Assembly (NCBI GenBank): GCA_039028975.1 | Contig: JBCCHB010000083.1 | Coordinates: forward strand, 5,853-69,852 | Source of the DNA: JAHBNG01 sp039028975 | GTDB taxonomy: Bacteria; Chloroflexota; Anaerolineae; Caldilineales; Caldilineaceae | Reading direction: 5' to 3' | Length of the DNA stretch: 64,000 bases | Part shown: positions 26,722-35,533 of the stretch, piece after piece | How positions within the stretch are numbered: the stretch's first letter is position 1 | Layout of the letters: each line of letters opens with the position of its first letter | Program-made: the position numbers and the translations under genes | Notes under the pieces: model-generated | The model's database searches: none | Told to the model about the DNA's origin: nothing | What the model saw: only the letters and a program-made list of their open reading frames with translations

Positions 26722-28533
26722 ATGCATACTTATCCCTCGACAAGTTATGAATTGGCCGTAAGAGATTTTCAACGCGCTCGGAAATCAGCCGTTCTGCGTC
26801 AGATTCTAGCCAGATTACAAGGTCAATCCTCTGAGCTGCTCGACTACGAGACCATATGCCGCCAACTCCAGCCATTGGAGCGTACCATCGACCGGGGTTT
26901 GATGGAGATTCCACTCGACAAGATTGTAGGGAGCGTGGGACGGTATCGAGATTTCACGCGTGAATTTCTGCCAAAACAACAGAGCGATGAGGCACGCTGG
27001 GCACAGGTTAAAGTAGCCATGACCGATATGACAGGTGTCCCACCGATCGAGGTCTATCAGATTGGCGATGCCTATTTTGTACTGGACGGCAATCATCGGG
27101 TCTCTGTTGCTAGGAAGTTAGGGGCCAAAACTATCTCGGCGTACGTTTCTGAGGTAACGACTAGGGTCTCATTTTCAGCCGATGACGATCCCGATGAGAT
27201 CATCTGTAAGGCTCGGTATGCCAATTTCCTAGCGCAGACGAATTTAGATCAGCACATTCCTAATATTGATCTGCTTATGTCATTGGCTGGCCATTATCAG
27301 AGCTTGCTTCGGCAAATTGATCTTCACTATCAGAAGATGCTTCATAATCACAAGGATGAACAGCAGGTTGCTGAATCATCTGAAACGCGCGAGTCTGTGC
27401 CGCCTCCTATCTCATGGGAAGAGGCTGCATTGTCCTGGTATCGGTCGGTCTACCTTCCAGTAATCCAAGTCGTACGTGAACTAGGCGTAATGCGCCGCTT
27501 CCCCAATCGAACAGAGACAGATATTTATATTTTGCTCTCTGAAAGACGTGATGAGCTGGAAAAGTCTTTGGGGTGGAGCCTGGAGTTGGCTGAATCATTA
27601 CCTACTTTGATCCACGCGCAAACCCACATGACAGTTGGAGCCAAGCCTGCTGGCTACTTGTCAAAAGCTACCAACCCGGCAGGACCGGATCCTTTGGAGA
27701 ATGTAAGGGTGGGAAGTTGGCGTTTACAGCAACTGGCCATGGGGCGCGAAGGTCGCCTCTTTGCCGATCTGCTGGTCTTGTTTGAAGGGATTGATGAAGA
27801 TTGGCGTCTGCTGGAAGCGGCACTTGAGTTGGCTGCCGCCGATCACGATCGAATCCTGGCTTTACATATTGTTGATGAACCATCTCAGCTTGAACGTCAA
27901 TTCATTCAAGATATGGTTGCTCGTTTTGACAGACGCTGTCGCTCTCTGGGGCTAACGGGCCAATTTGCGGTGGAAGCTGGTGATCCGTTGCGCATTCTGC
28001 TCAAACGAGTTGCTTGGTCGGATCTACTCTTCATCAATTTGACGCATCCGCCTGAATCCAACGTCCTTGACCGGCTTCGTTCCTTTTGGGGCCCAATCAT
28101 TACTCGCTGCCCGCGACCTTTGCTTATTACACCTCATGCTAATTTTCACGGTATGTCACCTTTGTTACTCGCCTACGATGGAAGCCCAAAGGCAGATGAA
28201 GCGCTCTTTGTGGCTACCTACCATGCATCTCGCTGGGGCCATGAGCTGGCGGTGCTTACGGTAGAAACGCCCCACACCAAGGCTGATGCGTTGACCAAAG
28301 CCAAAGCCTATCTGGAGAGGCACCAAGTCCAACAGGCCCACTATATTCTCAGATCAGGGGAGAAATCAGGTCATATCGGTAAGATCATTATGGATACTGC
28401 TGCACAGCATGACAGCAATGTCATCATCTTGGGGGGATTTGGCGCACGACCTGCCATGCGACTTCTGCGAGGAAGCTCGATAGAATATGTCTTACAGCAC
28501 TCTGTCGAGCAATCAATCATGATTTGCCAATAG
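26722..28533 (+). CDS. ParB-like/universal stress protein fusion
   Basis: The 603-residue protein joins an N-terminal ParB/sulfiredoxin-like module to two universal stress protein modules. The first module (about residues 60-150) has IVGSVGRYRDF and the conserved DGNHRVSVARKLG loop at 122-134. A helical middle follows. The Usp modules begin at about 350 and 480; the second ends with GGFGARPAMRLLRGSS, the G-x2-G-x9-G-S nucleotide-binding type of motif. ATG 26722 is preferred to a TTG one codon upstream. The family is seen in Chloroflexota and Actinobacteria as far as I recall. The function is unknown; regulation by nucleotides under stress is inference. Confidence 0.75.
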   Translation: MHTYPSTSYELAVRDFQRARKSAVLRQILARLQGQSSELLDYETICRQLQPLERTIDRGLMEIPLDKIVGSVGRYRDFTREFLPKQQSDEARWAQVKVAMTDMTGVPPIEVYQIGDAYFVLDGNHRVSVARKLGAKTISAYVSEVTTRVSFSADDDPDEIICKARYANFLAQTNLDQHIPNIDLLMSLAGHYQSLLRQIDLHYQKMLHNHKDEQQVAESSETRESVPPPISWEEAALSWYRSVYLPVIQVVRELGVMRRFPNRTETDIYILLSERRDELEKSLGWSLELAESLPTLIHAQTHMTVGAKPAGYLSKATNPAGPDPLENVRVGSWRLQQLAMGREGRLFADLLVLFEGIDEDWRLLEAALELAAADHDRILALHIVDEPSQLERQFIQDMVARFDRRCRSLGLTGQFAVEAGDPLRILLKRVAWSDLLFINLTHPPESNVLDRLRSFWGPIITRCPRPLLITPHANFHGMSPLLLAYDGSPKADEALFVATYHASRWGHELAVLTVETPHTKADALTKAKAYLERHQVQQAHYILRSGEKSGHIGKIIMDTAAQHDSNVIILGGFGARPAMRLLRGSSIEYVLQHSVEQSIMICQ

Positions 28534-28571
28534 GGTAACTGTCGTTGGAGCAAGTCCCAAGCGCTATGGCG

Positions 28572-29147
28572 CTAAAGTTCGTGTGCCGCCATGTAACTCA
28601 ATACCTCCCGCGTTAACAACGTATCCGCCCTGGCTCGGTGGGCATTGGGAAGCGAAATACTGCAACGTCGCCCTGCCTTTTCCAGACTTTGCCAGCGGTA
28701 GGCTTGACGCTGCTGATCCCATTCACCGTAAAACTGAGCATAGAGGTGCATGATACAGAAGGCATTTGCCCCAATCGGCTGCCAATTTAGACCAGATGCT
28801 TTGTGGGATTGTTGCATAAGTCGTAGGTCAAAATCTGCATTAAAGATGCCCACATGTCGTCCTGCAAGAATTTGTTCTACCTCCGGCCAGATCTGTTCCC
28901 ACCGGGGAGCATCTTTGACAACGGTATTTGTAATTCCATGAATTCGTTGGGCATCGGGCGTGATGAGGCCGTGTGGTTTCACAAGCGTATCCAGTAGCAC
29001 GCTTCCATCGTGGTCTATGATACAGATCTCGACAATCTCTGACGTGCTGCGAACTCCCGTGGTTTCAGTATCCAGATAGAGGGGGCTCTTCGCCAGGTGT
29101 GCCCGGGCTTTTCTGACGGCCTCTTTCTTGTCTTCGGCTGCGTTCAT
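28572..29147 (-). CDS. DnaQ-like DEDDh 3'-5' exonuclease
   Basis: The 191-residue protein carries all three exonuclease motifs: Exo I LYLDTETTGV, Exo II FNADFDLRL and Exo III HRARADTLLT, where the His and Asp complete a DEDDh site for two Mg2+ ions. It resembles stand-alone DnaQ/RNase T-type nucleases rather than the polymerase epsilon subunit. The start codon overlaps the stop of the upstream membrane protein gene by four bases. Confidence 0.9.
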   Translation of the reverse strand: MNAAEDKKEAVRKARAHLAKSPLYLDTETTGVRSTSEIVEICIIDHDGSVLLDTLVKPHGLITPDAQRIHGITNTVVKDAPRWEQIWPEVEQILAGRHVGIFNADFDLRLMQQSHKASGLNWQPIGANAFCIMHLYAQFYGEWDQQRQAYRWQSLEKAGRRCSISLPNAHRARADTLLTREVLSYMAAHEL

Positions 29148-30475
29148 ACTGCATACCCCACATCTGCCCCCAGATCTGCCTCCGCATCTGCTGATTGACC
29201 TTTATCTATACCATTCCCCACATCCTTGTAAGATAAATATGGCTGAGCCGAGCCGCTCAACCGTTTTGTTCCAGAGCGCACCAGCATGGCTCGATAGAGC
29301 CAGTAGTTGGTCAGGCACATAATTGGAATAGATATTGCACCCAAAAAGGGAATCCACTGGATCGAAATCAGCAAGAGATTAAAGATTAACAGTGTGACTC
29401 GCAAAAAGAAGACAACAGGGCGTTGCAAGTATCCCCTAAAGCTGGAGATAAAGGTGAGCCGATAGTAGATGACGCCCGGCAGGATGCCTAAGATCGGCAC
29501 AAAGCTCAGCGCAAAACAGATAGCCAAAGTTTGGGGCAACGCCTGGCGCAGTTTGGCCAGATAGTCATCTAGCTCTGCTGAATTAGCAAAGGTGACAGTT
29601 CCACAAGCTTTGCAGGTCTGTTGAATCAATCGCTCAGGCAGCCGAGTCGCACAGCTGGGGCAGCGCTTTCGAGTCAGTAAGCGGTGATAATGCTCATGGG
29701 GATCGGTTGATGGCTCGTCTAGAGACTGACCAAAGACGCCCACCGCATGGGGCTTTAAGTTTGGCTGGTCACAATGCGGACAGTAAAGGGCTGTGGCCAA
29801 CATGGGCTGATCGCATGACGTGCAAGCAAGCTTGCGCTTTTCTTGGATATGATCAACATATCGCTGCACCAAAAAGAGCAGAAGTATGGTTGCCCCATAG
29901 ATTGAGAGCGCGAAGAGCGGAAAGAAGAAGGCAATCAATGTGCCGATGATGGTCCAAAAGTCCTCAAACCAGCTAAAGTAACCCTGCACTCCTATGTCGT
30001 CTTCTTCATCCAGATCCACCAGTGCCGAAAGAATGCCACTACGCAACCAACCTAACAGCCAGACACTACCGCTAGTCAGCACAGATCCGATTAGGGCTAT
30101 TCCCCACTGGAGCCATTCAATTCCCCATTGTGACGAATCCACCGATGCAAGAAATCTCTCTTCAAGCGGGCCGAAATTTGCTGGATTGCCATCAAGCGTA
30201 GGCAAGACCAATATCAGCACCAACAGAAAGCTAAGTATTCCCTTGGCAAGTGGTGTAAACTCATCTAGGTATCGGCCCAAATCTGTCTTTGAGCCCAAGA
30301 CCTCAATAATGGCCAATCCACCCATCACTGCGAGTGCCTCGTTGGAAACAAACCAAGCAGGGGCGGTCAGCATATCGGTAAAGCGGGCCAATAAAGCAAT
30401 TAACAACGTAACCAAGAAGGGCCTTGTTGCAAAAAAGGGGGACGCGTTTAGCAGCCCAAGTAAAGATCTATTCAT
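29144..30475 (-). CDS. DUF4126-like membrane protein with two zinc ribbons
   Basis: The 443-residue protein begins with a membrane block of about 180 residues similar to DUF4126 (RPFLVTLLIALLARFTDML, IIEVLGSKTDLGRYLDEF). Two cysteine ribbons follow, CTSCDQP...YCPHCDQP and CPSCATR...CKACGTV, each able to bind one zinc. The C-terminus has three to four further helices. The ribbons are presumably cytoplasmic. The first codon of the open frame is GTG; two ATG codons follow and I use the second, with AGG upstream. No function is known to me. It is coupled to the exonuclease by an ATGA overlap. Confidence 0.65.
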   Translation of the reverse strand: MNRSLLGLLNASPFFATRPFLVTLLIALLARFTDMLTAPAWFVSNEALAVMGGLAIIEVLGSKTDLGRYLDEFTPLAKGILSFLLVLILVLPTLDGNPANFGPLEERFLASVDSSQWGIEWLQWGIALIGSVLTSGSVWLLGWLRSGILSALVDLDEEDDIGVQGYFSWFEDFWTIIGTLIAFFFPLFALSIYGATILLLFLVQRYVDHIQEKRKLACTSCDQPMLATALYCPHCDQPNLKPHAVGVFGQSLDEPSTDPHEHYHRLLTRKRCPSCATRLPERLIQQTCKACGTVTFANSAELDDYLAKLRQALPQTLAICFALSFVPILGILPGVIYYRLTFISSFRGYLQRPVVFFLRVTLLIFNLLLISIQWIPFLGAISIPIMCLTNYWLYRAMLVRSGTKRLSGSAQPYLSYKDVGNGIDKGQSADAEADLGADVGYAV

Positions 30476-30532
30476 CATCACCTACTAACAAATTCAGCAG
30501 TTCAGCTATACAGCAATCAACAATTTAGCGAA

Positions 30533-31951
30533 TTACGATTCAGTTCCTGTGAGCCTGGGTAGATCAATCAAAATCGTTCGAATCGCCAGGCCATCCATAG
30601 CTTCCACAGTAAAGGTAGCACCCTGAAACTCAACTCGCTCTCCTGCCTTTGAAACATGACCTAGCTGGGCCATGATCCAGCCTGCAATCGTGTCGGCCTC
30701 GTCCTCTTCAATCTCCAATTCGAAGTGTTGTTTTAGCTCATCGAGCAACAAGTCACCACGTACCCGAATGCGGTTATGGCTGATCTCCTCAAAGGGAGCG
30801 AGCTCTTCTTCATCATACTCATCCCGAATTTCACCGACTAACTCTTCGACGATATCCTCCATGGTCACCATCCCTGCAACGCCACCATACTCATCTACAA
30901 CAACGGCGATCTGAGAGCGCTGGCTTTGGAATTGCTCTAGCATCTGTTCCAATGCCAGAGATTCAGGAACGAAGAGAACCGTGCGTATCATCTCCGCCAA
31001 TTCCCCTGTCATTCCTTCTGCAACAGCTTGTAGCTCTTCTGCTCTAGATTTGGTATGACGACCCTCGTCCGCATCACTCTTCTCCCCTTCAATCTCTACG
31101 GGGGCAACACCTACAAAGTCGCGGGCCAAGTCCTTTGTATGCAATATGCCAACAATATGATCCAGGTCACCCTGAAAGACAGGATAACGAGAATAGCGAT
31201 TTTGGCAGACCAGATCCAGGGCTTCCGCTCGGGTAAGTTCGGCTGGAATACCGATTAGGCGATTTCGAGGCGTCATTATTTGCCCTACGGTCCGTTCTTG
31301 AAAATCGAGTATATTTTCTAGGACGATCTGCTCACCTGGATTGAGTAGACCGCTCTCAGAGCTTTCTGCTACAATAAATTCTAGCTCCTCCGATGAGACC
31401 AGGCGGGAGGCGGCATCTTCCGCTCTGATGCCGACCATTCGTAGGAGCATATCGCCTGTCCAGTTTAATATGACGGATAGTGGCCGGAAAAGCCGATCAA
31501 AGAACCTCATCAATCCATTGAGTGATATGGCAGATCGTTCGGGTGCCTGCAAAGCCAAGGACTTAGGAACCATTTCGCCCACTACGACGTGTAAATAGGT
31601 AATGATGGCAACTGCTAATACCAACGCAACAGTGTGGACAAGTTCATGAGGTATGAGGTGTAAGCGCTCTAGCGGAGCCTCTAGCCAATGGGCAATCGTA
31701 TGTTCACCATACATGCCCAATCCCAACGTGGCAATGGTGATACCAATCTGTGCCGTCGAGAGGTAACGGTTAATCAGCATGCGATCTCGCAAGATAACAA
31801 GCACGCGCTTAGCCAAGGCAGATCCTTCTTCTGCCATGCGGGCGACTCTTGAATGCTGGGAGCCAGCAATAGCAAATTCTGCAGCTACGAAGACACCATT
31901 CACAAGAATTAGAACGGTGATTATGGAAATGGGTACTATATATTCTGCCAT
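30533..31951 (-). CDS. CNNM/CorC-type transporter, second copy
   Basis: The 472-residue protein has the CNNM (DUF21) transmembrane domain at about 1-195 (VNGVFVAAEFAIAG start), a CBS pair at about 210-345 (VGQIMTPRNRLIGI, QIAVVVDEYGGVAGMVT), and a CorC_HlyC domain at the C-terminus (DTIAGWIMAQLGHVSKAGE). CNNM proteins are linked to Mg2+ or Co2+ transport and their CBS pair binds ATP. The ATG overlaps the stop of the preceding paralogue (TAATG), so the two are made together, possibly as a heterodimer. Confidence 0.9.
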   Translation of the reverse strand: MAEYIVPISIITVLILVNGVFVAAEFAIAGSQHSRVARMAEEGSALAKRVLVILRDRMLINRYLSTAQIGITIATLGLGMYGEHTIAHWLEAPLERLHLIPHELVHTVALVLAVAIITYLHVVVGEMVPKSLALQAPERSAISLNGLMRFFDRLFRPLSVILNWTGDMLLRMVGIRAEDAASRLVSSEELEFIVAESSESGLLNPGEQIVLENILDFQERTVGQIMTPRNRLIGIPAELTRAEALDLVCQNRYSRYPVFQGDLDHIVGILHTKDLARDFVGVAPVEIEGEKSDADEGRHTKSRAEELQAVAEGMTGELAEMIRTVLFVPESLALEQMLEQFQSQRSQIAVVVDEYGGVAGMVTMEDIVEELVGEIRDEYDEEELAPFEEISHNRIRVRGDLLLDELKQHFELEIEEDEADTIAGWIMAQLGHVSKAGERVEFQGATFTVEAMDGLAIRTILIDLPRLTGTES

Positions 31952-33582
31952 TAAATGATCTCGTATTTTTCTAGTCGTGCAATCTCTTCTTCTGTTATCT
32001 CAAAGCTTACTTCATGAACGCTGTTATCCTGCATCTTTTCGACCTGAAACTCAATAATTGTAGCGGTTCCAGATGCAGCTAATCGAGATGTCCCTGTCTC
32101 CGACTCGCTTGATTCGGATACCCCATGCTCGTTGGGTAGATCAGTCAAGGTCTCTTGAGAGGCAGCCTCAGCCTTGGGTGTATCTGGTGATTTGGGTGGT
32201 TCAGTAGGCGGTTCGATCTGAGCCAGCTTTTCTAGCAGATCATGAGGCTGGCCATTATCTCCATGATGGTCGTGACTCGCCGTGTCATCATCCCCTACAT
32301 CAACATAGCGAGCGGAGATCGATACAGTATCCCCAACTTGTGGTAGCTTGCCCAGTTGGCTAAAAATAAGACCACCTATTGTGTCTGCATCATCTACTGG
32401 TAGCTTCAGATCTAGCCATTCGTTGATGTGATCAACCTGGATGTCCCCTTTAACAAAGAGTCGGCTGGCCGGACCTACGCGAACCAACTGCCTATTGATA
32501 TCAAACTCATCATAAAACTCACCGATGATCTCCTCGAAGAGATCTTCAACCGTGATCATGCCTGCTGTGCCACCATACTCGTCAGCGACGATTGCTAGGT
32601 AGTTCTGATCGCTCTGCATGGATTGCAGGATCCCCTCAACAGGGAGCGACTCTGGAATGATGACGACTGGGCGCATGTGATCCCGCATTATCCCGGACAC
32701 GGCAGGAGCGCTATTGGGGCTTCCACTATGAACCACCTTGAGCAGATCCTTCAAGTGGACAAACCCTACAATCCGATCGATTGTTCCTTCATGCAGAGGC
32801 AACCTAGAATAGCGAGACCGAGCCAGAAGCTCAAGCAATTGATGGGGGGATTCATTGACGTCAGCTGTCAGCATATGGTTTCGTGGAATCATCACTTTGC
32901 GCGCCGTCACATCTCGCAAACCCAACGTATTGATCAAAAGATTCCGTTCATCTAGATCTAGAATGCCCCCTTCGCTGCTCTCTTCAACTAGAATTTGGAT
33001 CTCTTCTGGTGAATGCACATGGGCATGTTCAGACATGGCTGTAACGCCAAAGAGCCGTAAAATCAACGTCCCACTTCCGTTAAAGAACCAAATAAGTGGA
33101 CGAAAGAGCCAGAGAGACCAGCGCATGGGAGCCAATGTTAATAAGAGCAGCCTCTCTGGCATCTGCACGCCTACATTTTTGGGTATCAATTCGCCCAAAA
33201 TGACCGTAACAATGGTCAGCAGCGTCAACACAATAATTGTGGACATACTCTCTATACTTTCAGGAGATAGCTGCTCTATGAAAGAGACTGTTCCGGCCAT
33301 CGACATCAACCAGTTGGTAATGTTCTTCGTCAACTGGGACTGTCCATAGAACCCAAGAATCAAACTAGTTAGGGTGATGCCCAACTGGCAGGCAGCAATA
33401 TAGTCATCCAATTGCCGAGGATCATCGATGATCTCTAATGCCTTTTGTGCCGAGTCATTGCCTTCAGCTGACTGTTGGGCTAATTTCGGCTTACTGGCAC
33501 TGACAGCAGAGAATTCTGCTGCAACGTAGTGCCCCGACAAAACAATGAGAGTCAGAATAATTAGAAAAGTAATCAGTAACAT
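31951..33582 (-). CDS. CNNM/CorC-type transporter, first copy
   Basis: This 543-residue paralogue has the same order of domains (LSGHYVAAEFSAV, KVMIPRNHML, LAIVADEYGGTAGMIT, DTIGGLIFSQLGKLPQ). After the CorC domain it carries an acidic and proline-rich extension of about 110 residues before a short C-terminal beta segment; the second copy lacks this. The extension is probably disordered. It starts seven bases after the CPxLG-type protein stop. Confidence 0.9.
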   Translation of the reverse strand: MLLITFLIILTLIVLSGHYVAAEFSAVSASKPKLAQQSAEGNDSAQKALEIIDDPRQLDDYIAACQLGITLTSLILGFYGQSQLTKNITNWLMSMAGTVSFIEQLSPESIESMSTIIVLTLLTIVTVILGELIPKNVGVQMPERLLLLTLAPMRWSLWLFRPLIWFFNGSGTLILRLFGVTAMSEHAHVHSPEEIQILVEESSEGGILDLDERNLLINTLGLRDVTARKVMIPRNHMLTADVNESPHQLLELLARSRYSRLPLHEGTIDRIVGFVHLKDLLKVVHSGSPNSAPAVSGIMRDHMRPVVIIPESLPVEGILQSMQSDQNYLAIVADEYGGTAGMITVEDLFEEIIGEFYDEFDINRQLVRVGPASRLFVKGDIQVDHINEWLDLKLPVDDADTIGGLIFSQLGKLPQVGDTVSISARYVDVGDDDTASHDHHGDNGQPHDLLEKLAQIEPPTEPPKSPDTPKAEAASQETLTDLPNEHGVSESSESETGTSRLAASGTATIIEFQVEKMQDNSVHEVSFEITEEEIARLEKYEII

Positions 33583-33588
33583 AGGAAT

Positions 33589-35484
33589 TTATTGAATTTG
33601 TATATCCACTGAAAGGGTTTCCGAACGGATTGTTTCTCCCGATGCTTGGCTAGATGCATATGTTTGTACAAGGAGTAATTGACCCGATGCATCGGCGGGT
33701 GCTTCAACCCGTAAAAGTATAAACGCAGTGTTGGCTGCTCCCACATTGGTTAACACTAAGCGCTCCCCAGAGCAAACACCATCTTGTCGGCAGAGGAGTA
33801 TAGACCAACCAGGCTGACTACGTTCCGCTAAAACAATCGAAATAGAATCGATATCTTCGCCTGTATTCGTTGCTAGAAGGCCCAACTCACAGGTAACACC
33901 TGGGCCACAGACATACGGGACGCCGTTTTGTGGCTGGGCACTTTCCAGTTTGACACCCCTTACAATGACTTTGGTGGGCGATGGGGCTGGCGTGGATGTA
34001 GGCGGAACGGGCGTCGCTGTTGGTACCGGTGTCCAAGTCGGTGATGGTGGAGCAGGCAAAGGCGTAAAGGTCCACGTTGGCGTGGGGGTAACCGTTGGTT
34101 CGGCAATTTGCAAAGTTGTTGTGTAGATTTTCGTACCGCCATTGGGCAATACAACGCTCAGTAAGAGGGTCTTGTCATTGTCCGTAATACACTCTTCTCT
34201 CTCTCCACTTCCGTCTACACCAATGTTTCTATAATAGACCTCGCGAACGTGCTGAACAGTCCAGGTGACCATGGTACATTTGCCTTCTCTAAGGATAGGC
34301 TCCTCTGGGCCGAAGAAGACGATTGGGGGCGGCCAAGTGGCAGTAGGCCATGGCGTCTCTGTTGGCTGCTCGGGTACTGGATTGGGGATCAGTGGCACCT
34401 CCGGCGTTGGGCGACGGGTTGGAGGTGTGGGTACAATTACCTGAACGTTAATCTCCGGAACGGGTGTCACTGTGGGGGTCGCCGGTATGAACGCAGGTTG
34501 CTGATTGTCTGCCGATCCGTCTGAACCCCCTTGCACCGCACCGTTCTGTTGACTAGCGGACTGAGGAACACTCTGAAGACTATCGCCACTCGTATCTGCT
34601 GGGGGATTGCTCTGGTTTTGGATGGTCACAACGACGGGCGTGGGTGTAACAGCCACAGGAAATGCCTGATTTGACTGGATTGGCTGAGCCGGCTTCAAGG
34701 CTGCTTGGGGAATCGTAGGTGTCGCAGCAACAGGTATGGGCCGGCTTTCTACCCCAAGGTTGCTTCCAGCAACTGCCTGATCCTTCTGCCTGTTATCTCC
34801 AACGCTGTTACGACCTACAAGTTCAGTGCTAGGTTCGTCTGCTTGGTTATTGCCTTCTGATCCCGAGGCAGAACCATCGAACCCTACACTTGAATCTGAT
34901 GTTGCTGTAACGACGAGATAGACAGCCTGCTCGCCATTCTTCCCATCAACCGTGATGACAGACCCGTTATCCAATAGGGACGACGCACTGGTCGTTGAGC
35001 CTAGGGTGCTGTTTATTACCATCTGCCACCCTATATACCCAGCGAGCACAATCCCCAAAAGGAATACGGTGGCAAATGCCGAACCTGCAAGAAGCCAGAT
35101 GGGGCGTTGATGGGTTTCGTTACTGCGCTCAAAAAGGAACTCATCTGTTGCTGCTTTGGCCACAAAAGGGCCAGCCATCTCATCGTCATTAGCAAGAAAT
35201 TCGGAATCTAGTGGCAGTGATGTTGTGGCTTCATTGACTAAGGAAAGCAGATGTGGATCTTGGATGGACGCTGAATGAGTTTGGATGGAACGGGTCTGAA
35301 AGCGAGGACATTGATGAAAGCCGCCCGAAATACAGTACGTTGCCTGATCTGCCAAAAGCAACGTACCGTAATCGGGAGCCGGCTCCGTAAAGCAGCAATT
35401 TTCAAAGCTAGGGAAATCCCGAGCCATTTGCTGGTTCTGTTCTGGACCTAATACGCCCAAAAATGGGCAGGTCTTAGTCGTCAT
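33589..35484 (-). CDS. Membrane protein with N-terminal CPxLG four-cysteine module
   Basis: The 631-residue protein starts with a short module: Cys6 (CPFLG), FPSFENCC (Cys30/31), YCISG (Cys51) and QCPRF (Cys59). I recall the same spacing at the N-terminus of several Chloroflexota membrane proteins, some with LysM domains. It is followed by one transmembrane helix (about 128-157), a long Pro/Thr/Ser-rich outer linker, and two beta domains, the last beginning near VKLESAQPQNG. The cysteines could bind a metal; they face the cytoplasm if the helix is type II. ATG 35484 is preferred to a GTG at 35496. Function unknown. Confidence 0.65.
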   Translation of the reverse strand: MTTKTCPFLGVLGPEQNQQMARDFPSFENCCFTEPAPDYGTLLLADQATYCISGGFHQCPRFQTRSIQTHSASIQDPHLLSLVNEATTSLPLDSEFLANDDEMAGPFVAKAATDEFLFERSNETHQRPIWLLAGSAFATVFLLGIVLAGYIGWQMVINSTLGSTTSASSLLDNGSVITVDGKNGEQAVYLVVTATSDSSVGFDGSASGSEGNNQADEPSTELVGRNSVGDNRQKDQAVAGSNLGVESRPIPVAATPTIPQAALKPAQPIQSNQAFPVAVTPTPVVVTIQNQSNPPADTSGDSLQSVPQSASQQNGAVQGGSDGSADNQQPAFIPATPTVTPVPEINVQVIVPTPPTRRPTPEVPLIPNPVPEQPTETPWPTATWPPPIVFFGPEEPILREGKCTMVTWTVQHVREVYYRNIGVDGSGEREECITDNDKTLLLSVVLPNGGTKIYTTTLQIAEPTVTPTPTWTFTPLPAPPSPTWTPVPTATPVPPTSTPAPSPTKVIVRGVKLESAQPQNGVPYVCGPGVTCELGLLATNTGEDIDSISIVLAERSQPGWSILLCRQDGVCSGERLVLTNVGAANTAFILLRVEAPADASGQLLLVQTYASSQASGETIRSETLSVDIQIQ

Positions 35485-35504
35485 GATAAGATTCACTCAT
35501 CAGG

Positions 35505-35532
35505 CAAAAAGGTGCAGAATAAGAATTCTGCA
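35505..35532 (-). terminator. Rho-independent-type hairpin after cca
   Basis: On the minus strand an 8-bp stem (35525-35532 with 35513-35520) with a four-base loop is followed by ACCTTTTT. It lies between cca and the next gene and could end or reduce transcription from the molybdopterin/cca block. The stem is AT-rich, so efficiency may be low. Confidence 0.6.
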
Positions 35533-35533
35533 G

